This document shows, piece by piece, positions 16,850 through 24,034 of a DNA stretch of 64,000 nucleotides. The DNA is from Microvirga soli (GTDB taxonomy: Bacteria; Pseudomonadota; Alphaproteobacteria; Rhizobiales; Beijerinckiaceae), in contig NZ_JAERQE010000024.1 in assembly GCF_016734765.1 (NCBI RefSeq), positions 1 through 64,000 on the forward strand, in the 5' to 3' direction. Each line of letters starts with the position of its first letter. Position 1 is the first letter of the stretch. Position numbers and translations under genes: made by a program. The notes under the pieces are model-generated. The model made no database searches. It was given only the letters and a program-made list of their open reading frames with translations, and was not told where the DNA came from.

Positions 16850-18169
16850 TTAACTTTTCTTCGGATGCCGGGGTTGCTCCCGCCCTGTCACGTCTGCCCA
16901 GAACTGGTCGGCACGTCCCTCGAACGTGTTCGGCCCCCTGCTGTCGCTCTGATAGAACTGTCCGGGGGCAACCCCAGGAGCATATTCTTGCTCCACCCAT
17001 CCCCTCACATCATCGTGGGGGAAGACATACCCGCCGTAGCCATGAAGCGACTTGGCGCTGGCATAATGGGTATCGCGGAGATGCAACGGCACGGGGATCG
17101 CTGGGGCTGATTGGACATAAGCCATGGCTTGACCGATGCCGCGGCAGACCGAATTGGATTTGGGAGCCCGGCAGATATGCAGTGCGGCGTGGGCCAGCAC
17201 GATCTGAGCCTCAGGATAGCCGATGTGCTGCACGGCCTGCAGCGCCGCGACGGCCGTCTGCAACGCAGTGTTATCGGCAAGGCCTATGTCCTCCGACGCA
17301 TGGATCATGATCCGCCGGGCGATGAACCTTGGATCTTCGCCTGCGTGGATCAGTTTTGCGAGCCAGTAGAGGGTCGCATCGGGATCAGACCCACGCATCG
17401 ATTTGATGAAGGCGCTGATCGAGTCGTAACGCTGATCGGCGTTCCGGTCATACAGAACTGGTGAAGCCTGAAGTAGGTCTGCGACCATCACTCCGGTGAT
17501 CGCGAGCGTCGAGCCGACAGTCGCGTGCGCCGTTAGCCGGTCTATTGCCGTGAGAGTGCGCCTGGCGTCGCCACCAGCATGGGCGGCGAGTTGTGCGAGA
17601 GCCGCTTCCTCAACGTTGACCGAGATCCCCTTGTCTCTGAAGTGAGCTACAGCGCGAGCCACGACGTCCTTCATGTCGTCGATCGTCAGCGGCTCAAGCC
17701 GGAAGACTGTCATCCGCGACACGAGAGCAGGAGTCAGGACAAAACTCGGATTTCCAGTCGTGGCACCGATCAGGTCGAAGATACCGTCCTCGACGAGGCC
17801 GAGAAGATAGTCGCTCTGGCTGCTGCTGAAGCGGTGCACCTCATCGGCGAAGACCAGGAGGTCACGGACCTGGGCTTCTTTGCCGAGTTCCTTGATGTCG
17901 GAAACGTTGTTGTGCGCGGGATGGAGTTCCCGTAACTCCTTTCCGATCTCGTTCCCAATGGCCCTGGCGACCGTCGTCTTGCCGGTGCCCGGAGGGCCCC
18001 ACATCAGCAAAGCACCTATACGCCCGGAGGCCACGATGTTCCGAAGCACCGTGCCGGGCGCAAGCAGATGGCGTTGCCCCACGATGTCATCGAGGCGCGT
18101 GGGCCGGATCTGAGCGGCAAGGGGCTTGGGGCGGTTGCGCGCCGTGGCCGTCTGGAAGAGATCGCTCAT
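16850..18169 (-). CDS. rarA: Replication-associated recombination protein A (AAA+ ATPase)
   Basis: A 439-residue RarA/MgsA homologue, a clamp-loader-like AAA+ ATPase acting at stalled replication forks. It shows the N-terminal PLAAQIRPTRLDDIVGQRHLL box, Walker A GPPGTGKTT, a Walker B-like LLVFADEVHRF (usual form is FIDEIHRF, the acidic pair is kept), sensor 1 GATTGNPSF, and the C-terminal RarA domain (GSDPDATLYWLAKLIHAGEDPRFIARRI, HYASAKSLHGYGGY). The family is normally 420-450 residues, so it is full-length. It fits the repair theme of this part of the window. Confidence 0.93.
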   Translation of the reverse strand: MSDLFQTATARNRPKPLAAQIRPTRLDDIVGQRHLLAPGTVLRNIVASGRIGALLMWGPPGTGKTTVARAIGNEIGKELRELHPAHNNVSDIKELGKEAQVRDLLVFADEVHRFSSSQSDYLLGLVEDGIFDLIGATTGNPSFVLTPALVSRMTVFRLEPLTIDDMKDVVARAVAHFRDKGISVNVEEAALAQLAAHAGGDARRTLTAIDRLTAHATVGSTLAITGVMVADLLQASPVLYDRNADQRYDSISAFIKSMRGSDPDATLYWLAKLIHAGEDPRFIARRIMIHASEDIGLADNTALQTAVAALQAVQHIGYPEAQIVLAHAALHICRAPKSNSVCRGIGQAMAYVQSAPAIPVPLHLRDTHYASAKSLHGYGGYVFPHDDVRGWVEQEYAPGVAPGQFYQSDSRGPNTFEGRADQFWADVTGREQPRHPKKS

Positions 18170-18290
18170 TGAAAACCTACGGGATGCCTTAGCACTGCGG
18201 GGAAGGACGAGATATGGTGATTGGATGCCGTGAATTCATCCTCGATCCAAGGCTCTGCGGCACTCTCGCATGAGGCCTCCCCAGCATTGT

Positions 18291-18482
18291 TTAGGAATGC
18301 CGATAGCCGTCGGTCTCGATGCCGATGAACATCCCGTGCCAGGTGCCGCCGAGGACGTTGTCGAGCGATAGGAGCCGGAACCTCTTTCGAAAATCCCGAT
18401 AGGTTGGGCTTCCGTCCGGAGAGCGCCGGAACAGCTCATGCATAGACTTGATCTGGGCGCGGGTGGGGCGAGCGCGATTCAT
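18291..18482 (-). CDS. Small hypothetical protein
   Basis: A 63-residue basic protein (RPTRAQIKSMHELFRRSP then RDFRKRFRLLSLDNVLGGTW). I do not recognise it. It sits 27 bases downstream of another unknown gene on the same strand and is preceded by a purine-rich ribosome-binding site (GAGGAGC), which supports translation. It is the last gene of a three-gene minus-strand run that may form an operon. Confidence 0.5.
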   Translation of the reverse strand: MNRARPTRAQIKSMHELFRRSPDGSPTYRDFRKRFRLLSLDNVLGGTWHGMFIGIETDGYRHS

Positions 18483-18509
18483 GATTTGCTCCTCGAAATA
18501 AAGGTCTGA

Positions 18510-19001
18510 TCAATCTTTGAGGATGTTGGCGGCGGACAGGATAGCCTTGGCCTCGTCTGTGAAGAGGAATTCGACCCTCTGCTCCTCGGTCATCAGGGCC
18601 CAAGCTGCGCGCAGCAGATCCTGCAGGTCGCCGACCTCGTGATCGCCTTCAGACTCTTCTCCATGGACGAACGCCGCGTGGGTATAGGTATCCACGTTCC
18701 CAACATCGGAGAGAGTGAAGGGGCGATTTGTGTCATCTTTGGCGGTCATGACCTGCTCAAAGAATGCCTTGGCCGGCAGACCGTCTCCCTCGTCGAACAC
18801 GTTGACGATCTTCCCTTCGATGGCGAGGGTGAAGGCGATCCCCTGTGTGTCCCCCAGGCGCTCGATGCGATCGATGATGGCGAGGGCGCCGACCGGGAAG
18901 GTGAGCTCGTTGTCGTCGGCATCGAGGCCGCTCGTTTCGACAAGCATCTGTACGACATCTCCGGCCTTGAAGCCGAAGGCCTCCTGCAGTTCTGAGTTCA
19001 T
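18510..19001 (-). CDS. Acidic hypothetical protein
   Basis: A 163-residue strongly acidic protein. It alternates strand-like segments (LTFPVGALAIIDRIERLG, GIAFTLAIEGKIVNVFDEGDG) with a C-terminal helical region (LQDLLRAAWALMTEEQRVEFL). No known family is recognised. The ATG at 19001 nearly abuts the stop codon of the upstream gene (19003), suggesting translational coupling; the longer reading to 19067 would overlap that gene heavily. Acidic composition recalls adaptor or anti-type proteins, but this is only an impression. Confidence 0.6.
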   Translation of the reverse strand: MNSELQEAFGFKAGDVVQMLVETSGLDADDNELTFPVGALAIIDRIERLGDTQGIAFTLAIEGKIVNVFDEGDGLPAKAFFEQVMTAKDDTNRPFTLSDVGNVDTYTHAAFVHGEESEGDHEVGDLQDLLRAAWALMTEEQRVEFLFTDEAKAILSAANILKD

Positions 19002-19002
19002 A

Positions 19003-19377
19003 TCAGGCCCCCTCTGCAGGGGAGACCGTGACCGACCAGCGTTCAAGCATGGCATGGTCGTCGTCATCCGGAGTGATCGCCCCCTCGGCTGAAAAGTGGG
19101 AGATCGCGTTGTGCACGCTCATCCGGATATGATGCCCGTCGACGGTACCTTCCCCGAATGAGAGGTCGACGGCAAGGCGGAGTGTTTGTCCTGCTGATTT
19201 CGGCTCGACCTGGATATCGGCGATTGGCTCACCGCCGTTTTCAGCATCAGCGATATTTTGAAGGAACTGGGCGCATTCAGTGCTGAGGCCACTTCCATTG
19301 ATGAAGCGGCGCAGGAGCCCGAGAGTGACGTCCAGCGTCCAGCCCTGATTTTCGACCACAACGTCAATCGCATCCAT
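19003..19377 (-). CDS. Acidic hypothetical protein
   Basis: A 124-residue acidic protein of unknown family. Segments such as TLDVTLGLLRRFINGSGLSTECAQFLQNIAD and LRLAVDLSFGEGTVDGHHIRM look like a mixed alpha/beta fold. It is the first gene of the minus-strand run 19377-18291. Its start lies about 190 bases from the divergent response regulator, so the two may share a control region. Confidence 0.6.
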   Translation of the reverse strand: MDAIDVVVENQGWTLDVTLGLLRRFINGSGLSTECAQFLQNIADAENGGEPIADIQVEPKSAGQTLRLAVDLSFGEGTVDGHHIRMSVHNAISHFSAEGAITPDDDDHAMLERWSVTVSPAEGA

Positions 19378-19570
19378 GGTTTCGTCTCATTTCTTAGGGG
19401 ATTGAAGGAGCGGGGTATGCCCACAGCAAATGGGCCGCCACCTGGAGATGACGGCCCGTTCGGGGGATTTAACCATTGGCTTACCATGCCTGACACTTGT
19501 TGGGTCGGGATTTGAACGGATGCCACAATCGGTCATTAACCACACCGATGCGTTCAGTGAGGTTGCGTAC

Positions 19571-20002
19571 ATGACCCAAACCCAATCCGTTTTGAACCGC
19601 CAGGCCATAGTAGAAAAAGCCACCCCGAAGTCTCTTCGCCAGCGTGTTCTGGTCGTTGAGGACGAGTTGATCATCGGCGAAATTGCCGCCGAGGCTTTGA
19701 CGGACGCGGGCTTTGAGGTTTTCACCGCATCGAGCGCCGAGGAGGCAGAGGTCATTCTGGCCGATGTATCGATCGATGTGTTGTTTACCGATGTCGATCT
19801 GGGCGGCCGAGATGGCTTTGACCTCGCCCAATCGGCGCTTTTCCTTCAGCCGCTGCTGTCGGTCGTGTTCACATCAGGGCGGTCGAGGACCTGCCATGGG
19901 ATGTGTTCGTCTGTGGGTGTCCCGTTCCTGGCAAAGCCCTACCGGCTGCCGGAGCTGGTTGAGACGATTGAGAGGGTTCTCGACCGGGATCCTACCCAGT
20001 AA
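19571..20002 (+). CDS. Single-domain response regulator (CheY-like)
   Basis: A 143-residue protein made of one receiver domain. VLVVEDELIIGEIAAEAL gives the acidic pocket, FTDVDLGG carries the phospho-acceptor Asp74, and the FLAKPYRLPEL loop has the conserved Lys. There is no output domain, so it probably acts by protein contact or in a phosphorelay. The start at 19571 follows GTGAGG by 8 bases; an upstream ATG (19520) is also possible. The nearest kinase in this window is the GAF-PAS kinase 6 kb away, and partnership is speculative. Confidence 0.85.
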   Translation: MTQTQSVLNRQAIVEKATPKSLRQRVLVVEDELIIGEIAAEALTDAGFEVFTASSAEEAEVILADVSIDVLFTDVDLGGRDGFDLAQSALFLQPLLSVVFTSGRSRTCHGMCSSVGVPFLAKPYRLPELVETIERVLDRDPTQ

Positions 20003-20047
20003 CCACCGGGGAGGCGGGTCATCCCTTCCCGGACGCCGCCTCGAGCT

Positions 20048-20392
20048 TTAGGAATGGTCGTCCTCTTCTACGATCTCGGCTAAGATCCTCGCGGCAAGGG
20101 CAGGGCGGTTTTCCACCAGCCACCCACCTGCGGCAACTTCCTCGACTTGCACCTTGATCGTGGCCCCGGTGCTATTTGGCAGCTTAGGAAGCTCCATCTC
20201 CGCAAGGAATGAAGCCACTTGGGAGCTGCAAGAACCAATATCGCGGACTAGCCCGTCGACGGCCGGTGAGGAGCCCCAGCCTGTCGTAGCCAGAGCAAGG
20301 ATCTCGTCATCCGAGGCTTTAGCGAACCACGGCGTAGCATCGAAGCAGAGTTTGAGGATGCCGTCCTGGCTGCGGAGTGTTGCGTTGATCAT
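20048..20392 (-). CDS. Hypothetical protein
   Basis: A 114-residue protein with no recognised family (INATLRSQDGILKLCFDATPWF at the N terminus; acidic C-terminal VEEDDHS). The start at 20392 follows an excellent ribosome-binding site, AGGAGGAATAGTG. It lies 11 bases downstream of the next gene on the same strand and is the last member of a three-gene run of unknown proteins. Confidence 0.6.
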   Translation of the reverse strand: MINATLRSQDGILKLCFDATPWFAKASDDEILALATTGWGSSPAVDGLVRDIGSCSSQVASFLAEMELPKLPNSTGATIKVQVEEVAAGGWLVENRPALAARILAEIVEEDDHS

Positions 20393-20403
20393 CACTATTC
20401 CTC

Positions 20404-20856
20404 CTAACCGATCAGAGCCCACGTGCCGCCGATCGGCAGATTCAGAACCAGTTTTTCGTGGGCGTAGAACAGAGTTTTGGATTCCTGATCGCCCCAGCCA
20501 TCCTCATTCGACCAGAACTCACCGGCCTGGTTGACAATGGCCCAGGTGGTCTTGTCAGTGAGAGCTTCCTGGTGGTCGGAAATCCGCTTGAACTCGACCG
20601 GTGCGTTCTGTTTCAGCCAGTCGAGTACGGATTGATGATAGGCGCTGCCGTTCTCGGCATGGGTGCACACATGAACCCAGGCGGCTGCGTCGCCGGAGAA
20701 GATCGCTGTGGCGTCATCGCGCTCTAGCCGGGCAGTCTCGGTTTCGAGTCCGCTGCAGTCCGAAATCCTCCAGCCCTCGGACTCCGCCTGTGTCATGTCA
20801 GGAAGCGCATGCCAGGCAGGGACGGTTGCGAGGTCGAGTGTCGTTTCTGTCGTCAT
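20404..20856 (-). CDS. Hypothetical protein
   Basis: A 150-residue protein without recognised domains. It is Trp-rich (for example AAWVHVCTHAENGSAYHQ, FWSNEDGWGDQES) and looks like a compact soluble alpha/beta protein. Its start codon overlaps the stop of the upstream gene by 4 bases, showing translational coupling. It may be plasmid- or phage-related, since small unknown proteins of this kind cluster in such DNA; no direct evidence. Confidence 0.6.
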   Translation of the reverse strand: MTTETTLDLATVPAWHALPDMTQAESEGWRISDCSGLETETARLERDDATAIFSGDAAAWVHVCTHAENGSAYHQSVLDWLKQNAPVEFKRISDHQEALTDKTTWAIVNQAGEFWSNEDGWGDQESKTLFYAHEKLVLNLPIGGTWALIG

Positions 20857-21278
20857 GATTGAACTGTCGTTTGATCGGCTTGGGGAACCGGTGCGTAGAA
20901 GAAGGGGGCGTTGGTCTCGGCATCGTCACGGGCTTGGCGGGTGACGGCGCAGGAAATGTTGTGAAGAGCCGGGAAGTAGGCCCCTGATTCCGGCCACCTG
21001 CGCCCGTTCGGCGCGATGACGGCAAAGCCGTGACCCTTAGCGTCAACTTCAACATCGAAGCTCGCTGGGAGGAGTTGCCTGGTGCATTCCTTCAGCCGCT
21101 CCGGCTTACCGTGCTCTGAGCAGGTGCCGTCCCCCCACTGACCGTTCGCTGCGATGAGGAGGGCGGCATTGTATGGGTCGGTCTTGAGCTGCTTAAGCGC
21201 TAGGAGGGCGCCGCTGGCAGCCTGCGGACCGTCTTCCCCTGGCTCAGGTAGACGATAGGTGGTCGCCGGGATGGGCAA
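20853..21278 (-). CDS. Hypothetical protein, 5' end cut off by an IS element
   Basis: As annotated from the TTG at 21278 the product is 141 residues, but the frame continues naturally upstream (ALLAERRKQNRGKLP) until it meets the left end of an IS6-type element at 21314. The true start is therefore probably lost or lies in DNA displaced by the insertion. The rest (EPGEDGPQAASGALLALKQL, HGFAVIAPNGRRWPESGAYF) is not a family I recognise. It overlaps the next gene by 4 bases. Expression now would depend on the element or the internal TTG. Confidence 0.5.
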   Translation of the reverse strand: MPIPATTYRLPEPGEDGPQAASGALLALKQLKTDPYNAALLIAANGQWGDGTCSEHGKPERLKECTRQLLPASFDVEVDAKGHGFAVIAPNGRRWPESGAYFPALHNISCAVTRQARDDAETNAPFFYAPVPQADQTTVQS

Positions 21279-21313
21279 TTTGCCTCGGTTCTGCTTGCGA
21301 CGTTCAGCTAGGA

Positions 21314-22124
21314 GGGCACCGTCAGGTTAACGGGAGAGTGACCGGATAGAGGCATAAGGGAGGGATGAAGAATGCCTGTCACCCTCGTTACGCCCGCCAC
21401 CGCTTTCCGGCAGAAGTAATTAGCTACGCCGTGTGGCTGTACTTCCGCTTTCCTTTGAGCCTGCGGATGGTGGAGGAAATGCTCGCGGCCCGAGGTATCC
21501 AGGTCAGTTATGAGACCGTTCGGCAATGGGCGATGAAGTTCGGCCAGGGGTTTGCTCATCAGATCCGCAGGCGCCTTCCTGCGCCAGGTGACAAGTGGCA
21601 CCTTGATGAGGTTGTGATCAGCATCGCGGCGGAAGCACTGGCTCTGGCGAGCGGTCGACCAGCACGGGGTTGTGCTCGACATCCTGGTTCAGAGCCGCCG
21701 CAATGCGAAAGCGGCCAAACGCCTGCTGCGCAAGCTGCTCAAGAAGCAGGGCATGGCTCCACGCGTGATGATCACCGACAAACTGGCCAGCTACGGTGCA
21801 GCCAAGCGAGAGATCATGCCAGGTGTCGAACACCGGCAGCATCGAGGATTGAACAATCGCGCGGAGAACAGCCATCAGCCCACCCGACAACGGGAGCGCA
21901 TCATGAAGTGCTTCAAGTCGGCTGGGCAGGCCCAACGGTTCCTATCCACCCATGATCAGGTCGCGAACCTCTTCCGCCGTCCCGCAAACACCAATGCCGT
22001 AGATCATCGCAGTGTCCGCGCTCAGGCTTTTCGGGTCTGGGCCGAGGTGACCGATGTCGCGAGCGCCTGATCTGATGTTCCTGAAGGGCTGGACCTGTCT
22101 CAAGTCGTTAAGTTGACGATGCCC
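21314..22124. mobile_element. IS6-family-like insertion sequence, copy 1 (inactive)
   Basis: An 811-base element bounded by imperfect inverted repeats. The left end, GGCACCGTCAGGTTAACG, pairs with the right end read in reverse, GGCATCGTCAACTTAACG (15 of 18 positions). Length and single transposase gene fit the IS6 family. The flanking 8 bases do not form a target duplication, so a simple insertion is not visible; deletion or cointegrate resolution next to the element is likely. The transposase is frameshifted. The related copy at 48878 shares the same transposase type. Confidence 0.8.
21365..22070 (+). pseudogene. IS6-type transposase, frameshifted
   Basis: The first frame (from 21365) encodes the N-terminal HTH part, as in RFPAEVISYAVWLYFRFPLS. 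It runs well to DKWHLDEVVISIA, then turns to nonsense. Compared with the intact reading at 48929, two bases are missing near 21630 (GCGGCGG instead of GCGGGCCGG). The catalytic C-terminal half continues in another frame from about 21672 (VMITDKLASY, GLNNRAENSHQP). The DDE residues are therefore split between frames and the enzyme should be inactive unless a programmed frameshift occurs, which the intact copy argues against. Confidence 0.85.
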
Positions 22125-22524
22125 CGGACCATCTACACCGCTCGATCTCATGTCTGGGTTAACGTGACGACGCCTGCGTAACCATCGACACGCCCGTTTG
22201 GGGGAAGTTGCGTCGCTGGCAGAGATCAGGTGAGGAAATCACCTGACTTACCCGATCCTGAGTGCCTTGTTTTTCAAAGGTTTCGGGACCTTCACCCACC
22301 GATGCAACAGATTCCATGGGGAAGTCCCCGGCAATCTGTGGGGGTAATCGACTGAGTCGCGGGACATGCAGATCGATATCGACCTGAATAACACCCGATC
22401 GGCGTTCCAGCAGGGACTTCGATTTGGTGACTTCACTCTAATCCAGAGGGACTAAAACATTCGCAGCTGCCGCGTACTGAAGCACGTTGCCATCGATTTT
22501 TCTTGCCGTCTCACCCCCGCGCAG
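22125..22524. other. Intergenic region right of IS copy 1
   Basis: About 400 bases with no convincing gene. It holds a perfect 8-bp hairpin (22226-22246). A minus-strand open frame of 62 codons (22248-22436) includes a stretch reading LPGTSPWNLLHRW that could be a decayed coding remnant, but it has no clear start or family. The area probably represents insertion-sequence debris. Confidence 0.4.
22226..22246. repeat. Perfect 8-bp inverted repeat
   Basis: TCAGGTGA (22226-22233) and TCACCTGA (22239-22246) form a perfect hairpin with a 5-base loop. No T-tract follows on either strand, so it may be a recombination-site or element-end relic rather than a terminator. Confidence 0.5.
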
Positions 22525-23913
22525 TCAAGGACCGCATATGATCGGCACTAAAGACGGCCGCAGAGACCCTACGATATCAGCAGCGGTGCGGCTCTGCGCC
22601 ATCGTTTCATTCCATTGATCAGCAAGTACTGGAGCGGTCCCAAAAAGTTCGGATACTGGGACGACTGGATGGTTTGCAGTCGGGACTATGCCAGCAATCC
22701 TTTGGGGCTTTGAGGTAAGGATACCGGCCAATCCAACAAGAGTGCCATGCATATCTATAACAAGAGCTCCGCTCATTCCAGGCTGCAAAGGAGCGGAGAT
22801 CATGCCGGCTTTCAAGGCCTTTGCCGGCATAGCGGAGAGATTCATCTTCCCGCCTTCTTCGGCAAAGCCGATGACCAAGAGGGGCGAGTCTTCCACGAGA
22901 ACCCCTTGAGCCGCTTTGAGCGGTTGCGCGTTCAAATCATCGGCGAACTCCAGCACGAAGGGACTTCGGCCGTTGATCTGACGTGGCTTGAGTCCGGATA
23001 CCTGTACATCTCTACAGGAAGCGATGGGAGCCGTCGTAATGACTTGCCGGCGGCCAATAACAATGCCGGTGCCGATGAGGTTCGGTGCCTGAGGCTCCAG
23101 TTTGGGGACTGGAGCCACAGCAACGGCTGCCGGAGCCAGCTGTTCAGGGAACGGTGTGAAGCTGTTGGCGACTGCGACGGCAAACCGATCGAACTGAGGC
23201 GCCAAAGTCTTGTCATAGCCAATTGAAAAACCGCGCAGGCCTCCTGTGCCGCGGCTGTAGCGGGTATAGAATTTCCCGATTGATGTTTCGCCGGCGATGA
23301 CAAAGAAGTCCGGGCGAAGCACTTTATAGTTCACTGCTCGCCCAGGAGTCTGGATCGAGAGGTTGCGGTCATAGAGCGACTGCAGGGTCGCATCCGGCGG
23401 CGCCAAGCGGGTATCGAGTGTTATCCTGTCGTCCGCGCTCTGCCACCGGCTTCCGCCGCTGGGACTCGTGGCCTGTTTAGAAAGGATCTTTGTAGGGATG
23501 CCAATGCGGATCCCGGTCTTTGGATCGTCAACCAGCGTAAAGCCGGCTGCCGATCGGGCCTGCTGGGCAGCGGCAAGCAGGCCCGATCGAGCTCGGGGAA
23601 TGAGTATGCCATTCGGTTGTTGCCGCGATCTGATCTGATAAGCGGCAATGGCAGCATAGGTCTGACGCCCAAACGTTCCGTCCGCCACGCCGTTGTAGTC
23701 ACCTGTCCATATCAGGGCGCCTTGAATCGACTTCCGATCGGTTTCGGACAAAGCCTCGAAGGCAACTCGGGCGTCATCGAGAGCAGTGTCGGAGGCGGCA
23801 GTTCTCGGATTGGGAGACGGCGATTGTGCTTGGACAGATTGAGGATAGAAAGCCATGAGAGCGACTATCACAAAATAACATTTCATGAATGCTCGCGGGT
23901 TGGAGAAATCCAT
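22525..23913 (-). CDS. Secreted peptidoglycan-binding, trypsin-like pseudoprotease
   Basis: A 462-residue exported protein. A signal peptide (hydrophobic KCYFVIVALMAFYPQSVQAQ) is followed by a PG_binding_1-like domain at about 55-115 (GDYNGVADGTFGRQTYAAIAAYQ). The C-terminal part (about 280-440) is a trypsin-like fold: GTGIVIGRRQVITTAP, then PLLVIGF, and PGMSGALVIDMHGTLVGLAG with Ser381. The catalytic His is replaced: where families read T-A-H, this protein has T-A-Pro296. The usual GNSGGP is GMSGAL. It is therefore probably not an active protease. A start at 23886 (Met10) gives a more typical signal peptide. It is divergent from the alpha-2-macroglobulin gene. Confidence 0.75.
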   Translation of the reverse strand: MDFSNPRAFMKCYFVIVALMAFYPQSVQAQSPSPNPRTAASDTALDDARVAFEALSETDRKSIQGALIWTGDYNGVADGTFGRQTYAAIAAYQIRSRQQPNGILIPRARSGLLAAAQQARSAAGFTLVDDPKTGIRIGIPTKILSKQATSPSGGSRWQSADDRITLDTRLAPPDATLQSLYDRNLSIQTPGRAVNYKVLRPDFFVIAGETSIGKFYTRYSRGTGGLRGFSIGYDKTLAPQFDRFAVAVANSFTPFPEQLAPAAVAVAPVPKLEPQAPNLIGTGIVIGRRQVITTAPIASCRDVQVSGLKPRQINGRSPFVLEFADDLNAQPLKAAQGVLVEDSPLLVIGFAEEGGKMNLSAMPAKALKAGMISAPLQPGMSGALVIDMHGTLVGLAGILTSKPQRIAGIVPTANHPVVPVSELFGTAPVLADQWNETMAQSRTAADIVGSLRPSLVPIICGP

Positions 23914-24034
23914 CGTTTATATCCTCAAAAGCTTGACCATTTTCCCAAACTCTGACGTCGGAAGCTAGTGCCGAGAAAGTGCCCTGGTGCTAAGGTCGGC
24001 GGACCTGCTGATAGCTGAGTATAAGGAACTTCTC

